The notes beneath the pieces were generated by a model. The model saw only the letters and a program-made list of their open reading frames with translations, did not search any database and was not told where the DNA came from. A DNA stretch of 64,000 nucleotides from Plasmodiophora brassicae (taxonomy: Eukaryota; Endomyxa; Phytomyxea; Plasmodiophorida; Plasmodiophoridae), in the NCBI GenBank assembly GCA_039704465.1, contig JASFAU010000001.1, forward strand, positions 1,674,001 through 1,738,000. Reading direction: 5' to 3'. Numbering within the stretch: position 1 is the stretch's first letter; each line of letters starts with the position of its first letter. Made by a program: the position numbers and the translations under genes. Positions 1 to 13,900 of the stretch are shown piece after piece.

Positions 1-3000
1 TTTCGCGGCATCGGCTTATCGCCCTCCAGTGGGAAATAGCCTTCTGGCAAACTCGATCGAAACTGCGTCGCGTCGAAAACAAAACGTGCTCGTTCACCAG
101 CAGCAAATGAGCATGCGGGTCTAACGCCACCATGTTCCCCTATTTCTTCGAGGCCAGAGAAGGCAATGCCAAGGTCCACACCGTTGAGGTAGTAGCGCAT
201 CACCCGATCATGGAGGTCAATCGCAACGCCAACGACATCTCCCGCCTGCCATCGTTTCGAACTGTAGCGACTTTGATCACCATGCCATTTCGATAAACGC
301 CTGCCTATAACATCGAACGAGACTGAAATGAGACAGCGAGTATTTTCTGGAACAACCAACAATACCGTCATATGCCCAACTCCGCCGATCATCACCAATT
401 CCATTGCCTGAAGAGCTTGACGCAACCATATCAAGAGTGCACCATCCGACTTGCATAACCCCGGAGGATTGCAGAATAAGTTCAAAATACCATCGACCGG
501 AGGTGATGCTCACTTCACCGACGACAGTTGCAAAACCATCTTTCTGAAGAACAGTGTCTGAGCGAGAGAATGGCAACAGTAAAATCATTACATACGCAAA
601 TGACGACGTTGTCGGCTAGAAATTGGACAGATCCACCACCGATTTCCTTTAAGGGTATACTATCTGGCCCTGACCGATATGTTGAGCGAATGGCATATGC
701 TTGTTCAGCTTCCTCTCGATGTAATTGCTCTGCAAGCTGAAAGGACGGATCGTCCATCGGAGGTGACCCAGACACAAGTTCTGGTATCTCATGAGTCACA
801 ATCCGGACCCACCAAGCTTGGTTCATCCCAGGTGATGGGTGCGCGATGACACAAAACTTTGACTTGGTGTTGGGCTCGGCATCACTGACAACCAGATCCG
901 CAATCACTCTAATCAATAGAGTTGGGAAATGGTCCGGAAACAACTCAACGACAGACATCGGGGAAACAACTGATAGCACGGTCCTGAGAGCAACCGACTT
1001 AGTCTAGCATGCCATAGGAATTCAATAATCATGATGTACCTAGCCAAACGAACAATTAAACGGACAACACGCAGCGGGTAATACGCCGGATGTTTCAATA
1101 CTACGGCAAAGCACTGTAGAAACTCAGGCCGGTTCAGCAGCGAAATACTGGGCAGCGGGGAGACGAGCATTAAAAGGGAAGCAACACGTTGAATATAACG
1201 GTTTGATGCAATACGCTGGGACTCGTCGACCGAAGATATCCCGAGGAAATGACGCAGAATACTTAGAAGTGACTGAAAAACAGTACGCTGAAACCGCTTG
1301 ACATCCAGAAGAACAACAGAGAGCGCTATATCGCCTGCGATAACAAATCAGAACAGAATACCCACCTATCACAACGGGGAGCGTACCTTGCAAGTCATCC
1401 GCAGAGAATCGAAGCACCCGGAAAGCGACCAGCCGCAACGCCGCCCAAACAGCATCAAGGAAATCTTCTTGAACTTTTGTTGACCCCTTACTAGTTATCG
1501 AAAGATTCACCTTCGGGTGCATAACAACGTTGGTTACGTTGTCAAGCATACGCCAAGTTTCGATTAAGCGACAGTGGTGAGCGTCAAAATCGATCCCGTA
1601 AACGTCGCGAAACGCTAGCATGCGTACAGCGAGGGGAGCGGAGCCGTCAGAAATGAATACAATTAAAGTCGAGAACAAAGAGCCGAATGACGCAAGCAAG
1701 GACTCGCGCCAAACGGATGGACAGCAGCAAACGCCGGCCTCCAAAGACGCCGCGCTGTTACAACTGCTTTCACGCAAGGAACTTTGAAGCCTACCAAGGA
1801 GTGCAATGCGGGAACTGCCGAAGCATATAGAGCGGACCAGTTCTGAAAGAGTGTGCAACCCGGCGATGCGATACCTCAGGCGAAGGTAGTGCGTATGAGC
1901 TATCTTCAGCATTTGGTTGGGCTTCATACGCCTGCGTACCAAACCCAGGATAGATTCAAGGGGTGACATGGGTGAATCCTTCCTCGCTGAGGCTGCCGAT
2001 TGTGAAACAGTTTGCCGCCATAGCTTCCAGTGCTGGTAGTTTTGAATGGAGGTACGCAAGTGATGAACGCGTGACTCAAATCCTTTTTGAGCCGCTGGTA
2101 AAGCGGTGAGAGCGTTATCACGTGGGAGGACAGGAACTGAAAGCGTCCGCATAATTGGGCTCTGGGCAGTAGAATTCAAATTGGTAGCGACACTGCGCGA
2201 TCGCCAAATATCTGGAACATCCAGAGAGGAATCCGGGAAGTCTGATTCTGGGAATGAGGCCTTGAACATCATCAACTCCTCTGCAGCGCGACTAACATGG
2301 CCACAGATGTACTCATATGGCGAAACAGAAATGGGCGACGCAGCCGTCAGCTCCGCAATAGCAGAAAATACCGGATTAAGATCACTGCCACTGGAATCCA
2401 AAGACGTCGTATCAACCCCAAGGTATCCGCATATCGCAAGCAAGTTGAAATGGTCATCACTATGACCGAACTCTTCGTTAAGTTGGGTAACTGTTGGTTG
2501 ATGGTGGTCGACCAGAAAGGTGTGCCAGCGACGAATTGCTTGGACCTGGTGAAGCATCCAATCCTGCAATTGCAGAGCTCAGTGCTTTCCACAAGGCAAA
2601 CAGTACCACGTATCCGACCTGAAGACTCTGTGCCGACACCGATACCATGCGAAACTTGTCGTATAACGAGGGACCGTCGGCACCATTCTCCCCTTCGCTG
2701 AAACAATTCTCATGTTTACGAGTCGCCTGTAGGAATTCGAACAAGAGCCCGGAGTGCTTAATCATACATGCCATTACAGCACGAATGCACCGTTGCCAAT
2801 CTGTCATCACGTTTAGCGGCGGAGTTGTAGACAACCGAATGGGTTAACCTTGTTGGATAGGTGTCGGAAGACTGCGAATCAGATGGTTCCCAATAAAACG
2901 ATACTCATGCTGCTGCAGTAATGTCAGCAGAGATGATGCAGTGCCGTCAATGATAGACCGCAACACGCTATCGGATTTTGAAAAGCAATTTGAAGAGCTG

Positions 3001-6000
3001 TCATCGTTAACAACGACAGGACATAACCGCAAAGCCTTAGCGTCATCGTCGTCTAGATCGTATCGCTCCAGACCCTCTGTTATAAGGGACCTGTGAACCC
3101 AATCGTCAAAGAAACTATCGCTGTCAACTACAGGTGGTCCACGGATAAGGGAGCTGCAGAAAAGTCCTGCGAAACGTGTCATGGACTGGGAATGTACTGA
3201 CAAGCTATATCACATTACCTGCTGCTGAGCATAACAGCGACTGTACATCTAAGGTGAAGGATAGAGTAGTGAACGAAATGCCACGAAACGCGCACCGAAA
3301 GCCCCATCGGGTTTTGTCGCCATCGCGCGGCTGCGATCGTGCCGAAAACGACAACGATAGTGTCGAGCCTGCTATAATGACAGGACGTTTCAGCCAGTTC
3401 GCATTGCGATCCTGCTCATTGCCGAAGAACGGGCCGATGGGAGCTCGACAATTCTATCCAAAGTCAGGTTGTAAGAAAACACAGACACGATTCTCCTTAC
3501 CATGGCGACGTCCGTATAGAATACTAACTGGTCCATGTGGTCTTTCGTCGAACATCGGGGGTCGAACGTTATCGATATCGCGTGAGACGTGGGGAAGTAG
3601 ATTGTCTCGCGAATAACGTTCGCACCATTGGCATATGGATGCGATGACTCGACGACGACTTCGTTCCGTAGCTCGGTAGCAACATTGTCGCAGTACGTCC
3701 GATCCTCAGCCGCACTTGATGGAAGTGCCTTATTGAGGTTATTGAACGAAGAAATTAGTGTTGATGTTGACGACAAAAGGTGCAGGATTTGGGCTGACGA
3801 CAACGTGGCATCTCGAATGACGATCCCGAGAGAAGGAAGAATTGTCGGAAGAATTGCAATAATTGATGCTTGCAGGTCGGTTTGCGCTCTGCTGTTTTGA
3901 CGCCGAATACCACCGAGCTTTTCTTCATGAGCAGCACGATAGTCGACCAATTTGCGCACGTGTTCAAAGAGCCGCAATGAGAATGCGACTAGCCAACCAG
4001 TCGACATTTCCGGAGGCGAAGCGCTTGAGACCGGCAACTGAGTTACATATGCATTGACAATCGCCAAAAGCAGAGCGTGAGATCCAGAGTTGCCGTTGCA
4101 GTACGGATTCTTCGCGCACAGCTCAAACACCAGCTCAACAAGATCCAATGGTAGACGCCAGACAAACTCAAAATCGTGAATATTCTGCGCAAGCCAATGC
4201 ATTAGCTGCTCTGAGAACTCTGTACTCTGAGCTGCCTGATGCGGCAGGAGAAGGGCCGACTTGATAGTTTGTGAAATAAAATCCATCTGGGAAGAATCCG
4301 TGAGGAATAGTAGACGAAAGCCAGCGGTCAAGGCAAGGCCAGCTTCTTGTCGAATATCCGAACAATACGCCAAAGGAAACGGCGACACAAGCATACGTTG
4401 CAAGTGATCCGATATGCTTGAGGCATCAAATATAGGTGTACATTCAGAAGGGCCAGAGACAGAAACGATTTCCTCAAAATGATATCGTAGAAGCCGAAAA
4501 GTCGATATCAAAAGGAAAACTGTGCGTGGAACTTTCTTGTCTCCCGGGTCCATTGCAAGCAACATTGTTGCTAGGTTCTTTGATAGGGTAAGTAATTCGT
4601 TGAACCTAGGATTGGGGAAGTTTAGTCTGCTAAGCATATCGATATGCAATGGTTTCTAACATCTTATCGGAGAGCTCGAAGCATAACGGTGTCGACGGAT
4701 ATGGAGATGGTGCGGTGCCGGAAGGTGATCGGGCGGCATTGGCTTGTTTTTTCGCCTAGGCATTGTTTGTCACACACGTTGAGAAAACGAGGAGCGGTGT
4801 TAAACCTTCCAACTTACCCGGCTTAACTTGCGGCGTGACCTCTTCTTGGATTTAGGATGGTCATTTCCCGACTCATCGTCCACCGTGTTTGATTCTGGCT
4901 CCATAATCGACCTATTCGAAACGGTTGGTGCTTCAGAGACACCCATCCTGCAAAAATGGTCTACCGTTGTTTGAGGCACCGCATGGCGTGGCACATAAGG
5001 AACACCGCGACATCAAATAGACGCGGGTTCTCCATGTTCCCCAATCCCTCGATCATGGCCTCCACAGACATTGCCGCAAACCCGGGTAGCAACGAATTCG
5101 AGAGTTGAAGCCTCGGACCATGGTTATGTAATGCCTGGAATTGGATAAAACTCGGCAAATGCGAGTTCCAGATTACGTCATTCACGGCATCGTAGCAAGC
5201 TACATGCAGAACAGTCAGTAAATACATAGCTTACAAAGACGATCCAGAGACCATTCAATCCGGTGGCTGAAATTCCGCCGCTCTGCTCAGCAATCAGGTT
5301 CCCCGTATGGCAGTCGAACACCCTCCCCAGCCATTCACTCTGAATGCAAGAAAATGAATGCCTTTTGCTGGAATGTCCCGACGACGGATTACGCTATCAT
5401 TGCAATCGTTCGTGTACGGCGGAATTACAACGACGAGTTGGTGGCCAGTGACGTAAACGAGAGATCTCGAAAGAAGCCCAATGGTTAAGCCACCTGTCAA
5501 CGAGTTCAATATAGGGTTACTTCGTACCAATAATAGACTAACTCATAGGCTGTAGTAGAAATCTCCTGCACAGTCGGACCCTTGAACAGCCGTCGAAGGA
5601 GCTTCCATGGTTCAGCAGCCATCGACCGGCAGCGTTAGGATCATTTCGAGAAACCTTAAGTGCAATTGTACAAAGCGAAAGTGGGAAACGATAAGCAAAA
5701 TTCTTCCACAAGCTCTGGGCAAGCGCCTGCATTCGCACTGAGCGTAACATCCATTAAAACAGCATACGGATCAGATTTAACCTTCGTTTCTTGCGCGAAT
5801 CGGCCAGGCGTCCGACCGCCACACTCGGGCCGATCATTATCAGGTGAGGTCTCGTAAACGTATATGGCTATCTGAGGCATACGTGTGGATGAATCACTGC
5901 CCGTGTCTTTACGACTGTTTTCTTCCTGTGAATCTTGGTCAAATAAATAGAGATGAGCTCCATCAGATATCATAAACTGGAGAGAGTCGGCACGTTTTTC

Positions 6001-7210
6001 AGGAACGCTCGTTTCTGGATCATAACCCAGTTGAACAAGGCCGATGTCGTTCAGTTCAGAACAATCGATCGCGTCAACGAACGGCCACTCGAACTGGTTA
6101 GAGAGTGCGTACAGGGTTGTGTTGATACAGGCTAGATGTACAAGCTCCTTGTTGCGATAGTTCTTACGGTGGGCATAGACATGACCACGAACTGTCCCAT
6201 GCAGCCCGGTTCCAACCTTATGCAGACCACACCCATTGTGGATGTAGAGGAAATTACCATCAGTAGCAATTCCTTTTCCTTTTGCAGCGTCACGTTTGGG
6301 AGCTGAGCCAGGTTCAGACCAGGTACTGAAGACAGCTTTGTTCCAAGGTAACGAGAGGTCCAACTGAGCTTGGAATCGGCCGAGGCTGTGGACATTGCCT
6401 GAAAGCTGCATAGTCAACGAAGGAAACATTGATGCACCTTCGAGAAGAATCCGGATGGCTACAAGAACGGAGTGCAGGGAACCATACAGAACGGCAAACA
6501 TGGTCAAAACCGAAACAATTCTCTGCACGACAAAAGCTTGTGCGTGTTGGTCTGGTTCCTCAGAGGCCAGAGCCAGCTGCCAATGTTTCTGAGAAGCATC
6601 CAGAAACTGTGTAGCTGCCTCACAACTCTCATTCCGAAGTTGAAGTATCTCCATTTTAGCGAACGCCTTGACCAGTGCCTTCAATGTTTCAGGCCAGGTC
6701 GAAGGATCCGATCCTTCGATTTCCGACAAGTTCGATCTAGGCAGTGTCATGGAGGCCAGTGGAGGCGGTACTCCTTGGACAGAAGTATTCTGTGTCGCAT
6801 CAACGGACTGGGGCGATGAGGCGGCAGCCAGAAAACTCTCCAGCACGGCGATTCGTTTTTCCAACATGTTTGAAAACGTTGAGCGCGCCATGTCAAACCT
6901 ATTCAGTTCGGCATCCCATATTTTAAGCATTGCTTCGATACGCTCACCGTCCTTTGTCGATACATCAGAATATGGCCAAGTTGTATACATTTGAATCGAC
7001 CCATACCTTTTCAAACGGTATACATCCAGCGTGCAGTTCTGCATCGATGCCTAACTGGGATGATGCGCCGGATCGATCAGTGCCCGGCTCGACGGCGCCT
7101 TCTAACGTATGATAGCGTTCGAGAACAGCGCGGGCATTGCTAAGAACCTGGATCAGCAGCTCCGGGCGAGTCTCGACATCAAATTCATCAACGCTGCGAC
7201 GCCTGCCCAT
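1..7210 (-). CDS. giant multi-exon protein with UBA-like and SPRY domains (HECTD4/ZZEF1-like, putative ubiquitin pathway), 3' end off the window
   Basis: The start is ATG at 7210 (MGRRRSVDEFDVETR). About ten exons follow down to position 1, still open at the edge. Two junctions are clear: one at about 7017-6962, joining CIPFEK to DGERIEAML, and one of about 55 nt near 5790-5735, joining GRFAQETK to ALAQSLWKNF. Domains in order: a helical N-terminus; a stretch with DGNFLYIHNGCGLHKVGTG and GTVRGHVY like the propeller-like repeats of very large HECT/ZZ proteins; a UBA-like helix set (LKVSRNDPNAAGRWLLNH, about 5600); an ESSHPY...ITFDPR module (about 3600) like the beta-sandwich of HECTD4/ZZEF1-type proteins; and a SPRY domain from about 590 to 60 (GRWYFELIL, GDDRRSWAYDG, YYLNGVDLGIAFSG). 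Such proteins often end in HECT or RING domains, but that part is not in view, so an E3 ligase role is inference. Exon boundaries between 600 and 5300 are approximate. Confidence 0.6.
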
Positions 7211-7748
7211 GCACTAGTGCAACTGGACGCGCACCACGTCCGCGCGTCGACCTGCCGCTGTAGAAAATTCACGCCAGGCAAAATGACCGCGGCGCCTGCG
7301 TCTCACGCCGGTCGAGGGGAATCCAAAAAACGTTACCTCTGACCTGATCGACGGTTGTTGATCCGCGCCGATCCGCGAACTCTCAACGCAGCATCGTCAG
7401 CACGACGAGCGGAACTGGGATCGACTGTTTCCCTGGAAGCGACTGTTAGTCCACTACTTGTATCCGCCAGGTACTACTACTCTGTTCGGGAGTATTCGCG
7501 AAAAGTCGTACCGGTCTACCCGACCTCGCTGACAAGCGCGAAGGCAGACCTGACAGATTGTACGGCGCCTCGATTGTTTTCCATCAAACATAGTCATGCT
7601 TAGCCAACGTTGTGGGACAAACCGTCTGACGTTAAACGAGTATTGGATTGACGGGTCTCAGCGTGAGTTAGGCGGCTACTAGGTAGGCACAACTGGATTG
7701 GAGTAGGTAACGTCAGACGGTCGGTTCGATTTTAATCTTAAACCTGAC
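7211..7748. promoter_or_regulatory. intergenic region between divergent starts, no gene seen
   Basis: This lies between the ATG of the giant gene on the minus strand (7210) and the first ATG of a putative plus-strand gene (7749). Short open frames are present, but none has recognisable protein features. It is the only place a promoter for the giant gene can lie. No TATA-like or other motif stands out. Confidence 0.3.
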
Positions 7749-8836
7749 ATGGATAGTGATTGTCTCCGCCTGGTCCTTCTGGTGGCGCTGTTGTACGTTC
7801 TCCTTGCGGGCACGCTTCTGCAGCCGCTCGTAAAGATGCGAGCTAACCTGTGATCAGAAGCCTGAGCAGCTTGCCCTCACGGGGCGCTATGCGGCTGGTA
7901 TGAGGTATCCCAAAATATTCAAAGAACACGCTGCGCGAATGCGGGTTTCCAGACACTGATATCGATTGAACCGATCTTCCGATCAGTAATGATGCATGCG
8001 CCTTTGCCTGCATACACTGAAGTGCGTCTAAATGGACCAATGGACATGCTCCTGCGTATCGGGTTCCAGACGATCCACAAAGAGGAGCGCTCAGCAAAGG
8101 GAGCAGTGCGGCCCAACCAACCCTTGCCCGTAAACGTTCACGTTGCATCTGGTTCCCCGGAAACTCTGGAGCAACCGGCGATGTCCATGACCATGGAGGA
8201 TACCCTGGCAGGCCAGATTCCCGGATATTTGGGATTGTCATGACTCGTGGTTGAATTCAGATTCCAGAACGAAGAGAGAGAGCCAGAGAAGCGCGGGACG
8301 CAACGTACCTGATCGAGTCTTCTCGACTCCTGTGGACCGACATTCTGTAGACCGGGCCGGCAACTAATCCAGTGCAGCACTTTCCAGTCCCATTAAAGTC
8401 CCAGCTGTTGACCAAGTCGATGTCGCCTTTCCCGGTGTTACGTTTTCAAGTATTTTCCATGAACGCTTGCTTCCGCTGGATGTTGTTTTGCTTCACCTCG
8501 GCATCACGCAGCACCTTGTAGGCTGGGGATCCCAGCCTGCGATCATGGCAGAGATTCGAAAACTCGTTATCACCGGGAATGGCGACATCGAGTTGGTCAA
8601 CAGCGGGGGACATTAATTTCGCTTCAGGGGCCCTGTCAAGCTGACGACAAGGATTCGATTTGATCCCGAACTGTGTTATCTCGATTCATCAAGCAAGGGC
8701 CAGTAACTCTTCGCCGCTGTACTCTTTGGTTGTCACCAACGTTCTCACTGCGCCCGCCTTACCAGACAGCGGGGTTGACGCTGGCGATTCGACGACCTCG
8801 ATGCAACGGCAGCGCACGCTGGAGATGCGTTTCTAG
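7749..8836 (+). CDS. putative multi-exon gene with an N-terminal hydrophobic signal/anchor, family unknown
   Basis: The family is not recognised. The ATG at 7749 starts a strongly hydrophobic segment (LRLVLLVALLYVLLAGTLL) like a signal peptide or membrane anchor, closed by an in-frame stop unless spliced near 7838. Protein-like open stretches follow, separated by stops that short introns could remove. They are about 7870-7945 (RYAAGMRYPKIFKEHAARMR), 7985-8243 (AYTEVRLNGPMDMLLRIGF), about 8385-8615 (IFHERLLPLDVVLLHLGITQ) and about 8700-8836 (a serine/threonine-rich tail ending TLEMRF then TAG). Possible acceptors include the CTAATCCAGTGCAG at about 8365-8378. Exons could not be joined with certainty. 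It may instead be a decayed gene or chance open frames. Confidence 0.3.
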
Positions 8837-8916
8837 CACATTTGCAAACTGTGTCCAATTGCTATACGAGAGAATAAAGTGAATGCCGTTTAGCAACTGG
8901 ACAGTTAGTCGATAAA

Positions 8917-10590
8917 TCATGCAAATATATTTGTGGGTGCAGCAACGAACACCGAATACCTTTCAACGGTTCGATACGTTTGAACATGACTTGGCGGATT
9001 TACAGCTAATGCAGCGGATACTCCAAGAAGCGACAAATTGATCACAACCTTGAGAGAGAGCAAGATGCAGAATATCAAAATGGCAACAGCGACAACGAAC
9101 GGCTGAGGTAGAGAACCAGCAAATCGGGGAAGCGACACTGCCTGGTTCACGCCCCGCAACAGAACGCATGCAATAGGGATGGAAATGAAGCCCAAGCGCC
9201 TGGATACCGCATGTGGAGCGTCATGCATTCGAGACGCGACAGTTCCATGGGCGAAATCTGCACAGAGAACGTCGAAGAACTGACGGTAGACAGAAACCGG
9301 AAACGAGTTGAATTTCACCATACAGCTGTGCTTGATCCAATCGACAAGGATCTCCAACGAAACCAGGATGATAGAAAGTTGGGCGGCTTGGACAAGCCAG
9401 TTCCAGGCAGAGTGCCAGACTAGGTTCGAGACGTTTGCAATCAAGATGACGAGGATGAATAATGTCAAGTGGAATCTTTCCACGATGTCGCTCGAAGCAA
9501 TCTGGAAAAGCTGAGCTTTGGTATACTTCTTGAAGACATTGGATTTGAGCTCAAGAAAGTTATTCGAAATTAAAAGAGAAACCAGCGCCGAGTTGTTAGA
9601 ATTGATTGCGACGTTTAGACTGACTATTTGAAGGTACAGTACCAAAGAATGAATAACCATATAGATGGACGCGATAATAAGATCAAGAAGCGTCTTAAAA
9701 GAGAAGAACCGCAATTGCGCGCTGTAGAACAAGGAATCGAGTATATCCTCACCGAGAGAACAGCATAGCTTGTCGAAAATCGTCAGAATGTTGAACAGAA
9801 CGTATAGTTTGAAGAAATTCTGTCCGCGAATGAGATGATATATACTGCTGAACGTGATGTTGAAGAATGCCAGTAGAGAGCAGCAAATAAATATGAGCAG
9901 CGCACGAAGGACGTCAGCGGTGGACGATCGGGTGACGCGCAGAGCAAACGCAAGCAAGCGCAGTGGCAAGATTGTGAACACGTACAGAAATTCATCTAAA
10001 CAAATGAAGAACCCCAGAAGCCTGGAAGTGCGTGTTAGTTGGCAAACAGACATCTTAAACACAGTCGGAACTCACATGAGTCGCTCCAGTGAAGGCGGGA
10101 CTTTGGCGAACTGGTTGCCGGACGGCGGACCATGACGCGACGCTTCTACTGAATCGCTGACGAACAGCTGTTTGAATAGGAACTGCGCAAACGACATAGA
10201 ATATGTCGTAGAGTTGAAACGCGATGGTGTCAACGATCGCATCGATCGAACAGGTTTGACCGGCGTCATGCTGACATGGGATGATTCCGTCGAGGATGAC
10301 GTTGACGAACAGGGAGATGCGGATCGCGGAGACGATGATGACGACGACGACGATGGAATCACAGGGGCAATACGCGGACGACTTCGACGATAATCACCAA
10401 TCACGGCGGTCGCTTTCTTGGGAGGCCGAGGAGACGACCATCGCGTTGGGTTCCGAGGCGGCAACGACCGTGATCGCAAAGCACTCGGCGGCGACCACGA
10501 TCGTCGCCGCAACTTTGACACGTGGACGACGCGCTCCACCATCGACTGCAAGAGGCGACGAACCTCCAATTCGTCATGGCTGCCGTTCAT
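8917..10590 (-). CDS. TAPT1: TAPT1/Emp65-family multi-pass membrane protein
   Basis: Two exons, 10076-10590 and 8917-10021, are joined by a 54-nt intron (GTGAGT donor, CTAAC branch, CAG acceptor). The junction restores LERLMLLGFFICLDEF, which is exactly where this family begins its first conserved segment. Family hallmarks are LPLR after the first helix, GQNFFKLYVLFNILTIFDKL, and KYTKAQLFQIASSDIVERF. At least five hydrophobic segments are seen. The first ~170 residues are low-complexity, with a run of eight serines and RS-rich patches. ATG 10590 (MNGSHDELEVRR) is preferred over the in-frame ATG at 10677 because it is close to conserved sequence; both remain possible. TAPT1 relatives act in the ER/ciliary base of animals, and yeast Emp65 in ER protein protection. 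The role here is inferred from family only. Confidence 0.88.
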
Positions 10591-10927
10591 CGACTGAACC
10601 GTGAAAAACGGGGCGACAACGCAGTCGACGGCTGCGGGCCAGCTTGATGTACAGTATGATGTTTTTGTCATGAACATGGCTGTGGCCTGTGCTCTGTTGC
10701 CAGTTTTTCCAGAGCCAATTCGAGAGCCGCGTTGACTGGTAGTTGGGTGCAGATTTCAGGTGCCAGGTGGTCGTTGTCGTATCGATGCAAGCTGCACGTC
10801 ACTGGCGCCAGACGACGCTGCACCACGAACGCTCCCAGCAGCAGCGTTCCTAACGGGCGTCCTATCCGTCCTCTCCCGAGCGTCGACCGACCAGGCTGGT
10901 ATGGCTTGACCATTCGGCGGTACTGGC
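10591..10927. promoter_or_regulatory. divergent intergenic region between TAPT1 and the DENN gene
   Basis: The 337 nt between the two outward-facing ATGs must hold both promoters if the downstream TAPT1 start is right. No specific motif was recognised. Confidence 0.4.
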
Positions 10928-13900
10928 ATGTCTGTGGCGCGCCTACCACAGAGAGTTGTCGACTACTTTGCAGTCGCGAAACGAGACCTTAAACATGACG
11001 TATTTGTCGCGGTCCGATTTCCTACCGTCGATCACAGCGATTGCGAATTTCCAAAGGATGTCAGCATGTTCTGTTTTCCTGATGATGCTCCCGGGGTGGA
11101 GAAGGAAGACGGCAACTCGGATTCTGTCGCCGATGTCGTCGAGTTCACGTTCGTGCTGACCGAAGTTGACGGCAAACGTGTATACGTGTCGGCACTTCGC
11201 GACAACTCTACCGGCGAATGCTTCATATTGACATCGCATTGGGCATTCTTCAACCAGATGGCAGTCTTTCTCCGCCATGCTCATTATATCCTCACATCGC
11301 GAACGTCAACGCCCTATCCTATCGAGTCACTGCTAGTGAACTTAATCTTTGAAGTCCCGCTTCCGCCTCGAGGTCGTACAGAAGTATGTTTAATATTTCG
11401 TACCGCATCATGGGGAGCATCGGGCTGAACAATGTACAGGTTGTCGTTCCACTGATCGGGACGAATCGCGAACTGGTATTCCGACGCCCTGCTCCAAATG
11501 GCGGCCCTCTGGACGACTTCGACGTGGAAACGCTGTTCCACTTATTATCAGTAGACGCAATTCTTAGTGTATTCAGCGCTACGCTTTCCGAACGGCGGAT
11601 CCTATTTGTCTCCACGAAGGAGTCGTCCTTGACGCCTGTGATTGAATCCATTAACAACTTGCTGAATCCTATGTTCTGGCGACATATCTACATACCTCTC
11701 CTGCCTCGCATTCTGATTGAGTATGTGTGCACCCCCATGCCGTTTCTCATGGGCGTTTTGCGGTCGTATCTGCCAGAACTTGCCCTTCTGGGTGGCATCT
11801 GCCTAGTCGACCTTGACCAAGGCACAGGTTGGCTCGATATTCCATTGTAGCAGGCGCTCTGCTCATGGTTCTATTTAAATAGTCGTATACGTTGACGATG
11901 CTGGAAAAGGGTTACTGACGACGTCGCCTGTCCCGCTGTTGCCCGACAGGCCCTCCCGAGCGTTGTCGAAGAGGTTGCGTCAGGCGACCACAGACGGAAA
12001 GATCGACAGGGTTGCCATCGCAGATGCCTTCCAGCGTTTCTTTGCTGTCGTTCTTGGCCATTACCGAAAATATGTTGACTTTGAGAATGCCGACGATGCG
12101 TTCGACAAGCGCCAGTTCCTCGAAGCATCACCAGATGGGTATGCACATACCCGTTGCGCTCGTTCCATGTTAACGCTTTCCTAGATGTGAGTCGCTATCG
12201 AGTCTGATCGACACCCAGATGTTTGCATCGTTCATCGACGATCGCGTCCGGTTCTCCGATGATGTAGGCTCAGATTTGTTCCCCATTACACCTCGTTCTG
12301 ACACGTGCACAGATTGACACTCTCTTGTTCGACGATTACATATTACGCGAGCAGGGTCGACCTGCTGCGTTCTTGTCTGACACTTCCCAAGCGCACAAAA
12401 CCCGACACGTTTGCATGGCACCTGTTACCGTTCCTGGCGTATCTGGACCATTCACCTACTGGAATGGCCTACAGCAGGTTGAACCTGAGCGTATCCCCTC
12501 CGCTCGAGCCGTCGACGTTCTCGTTGACAGTACCACCGAGTCGCAAACGTTGGCGTCCGGGATGTCCCACGCGTCGCTCAAGTTCTTCATGGATCAGAAG
12601 GTCATGAGCGTAACGAGTTTAATCAGGTCGTCTAATATTGTCCTCAGGTGTACTCCCGTCAGTTCCATTCCATGAAGATTGCTTCGACCCGCCACGACAT
12701 CGCATTTAACTCGGTCATTCAAACGACAATAGCCTGGACGGGCGCAGAGCGAGACGCTCTTCAAGTGCTATCTCGGCTACAGTGGCCCACACTTGCCGCT
12801 TGTTCGATAACTGCGTTGTTCGAAGCACTTCATTCCTATGCCAATCTAACCCTGACCGCGAGGAGTGTTGCATTAACGGATATGGAAACGAACCTGGAGC
12901 GTGACCTATCATCGAAGTTGGCCTTCATCGACAGAGACCTGAAGATACTGTTCGATGAAGCTCGACAACTCGATGCCGATGCAACGGCGAACAAAGCGCA
13001 ATTAGAAAGTTGCAAATCAGCGCTGGCTGCCGCTCGTAAAAGGTTAAAATCGATCGAGACTGCTTCGCCTCCTTCTACAGCCAGATGGTCTTCGACCAGA
13101 GAGGTCTAGTCTATTCTTCATGACGACACCTCCATACTGTCTAACCGATCCGATGCAGATGGGAAAACTTGTCGCTGCGCGATCGGAAGTACAAGCGTTG
13201 GAGATTGAGCGCGCTGAAGCGGAAGCAACGTTTAGAACTTTGCTGGATCTGTACAACAAACGCATCCCTGAGATCATTTCTGAACTGCAGCGCCTCAATG
13301 ATGAGCGTGTGGGTACGTTTCGATCAGCAATCAGCTCGCATGCCAACAGCCGCCGTCAACAATTAAAAGCTGAGGAAGCAGCTTTGGCCGACCTCGAGTC
13401 CATTACCAAGGCATCCCCTCCCCCTGTTCAGAGGGTCAACAGCTTGGTGGCCAAATTCATCCCATTGCTGGACAACTTTTCCGAAGCACAGATTGCTTCA
13501 GCTCCACTTTCTTCCGAGTCGCCAACAGGTCCGCGCTCCCGTTCTGACGCCGAATGTTCCCAGGTACCAATTTTCGCCGTCACTGGTATCACAGCTGTTG
13601 ACGGCTCTGCAGGGTCCACCCGTGCCTGATTCAACCCAGCCGTTCCGTTACTCCATGTTGATGTGGGGGCAATTCGATCTCCTGTTCGACCATGCTGTGA
13701 AGGCCAAAGCAATCGTCAAACAGGTCGAGGCAGCTCTGGCTAGCGCGTCGGCCCTATTCGATAGTTTACCGACGGCCACAAACCGCGGTGGAGGGTTGTT
13801 GTCATCTCTTTCGTTGTCACCTCATAAGCCTCTGTCTACTGCGACGTCATCGTTAGCGGGGACCAAAGCAGAAGCTGCATTGTTAGATGCACTCGAGCAC

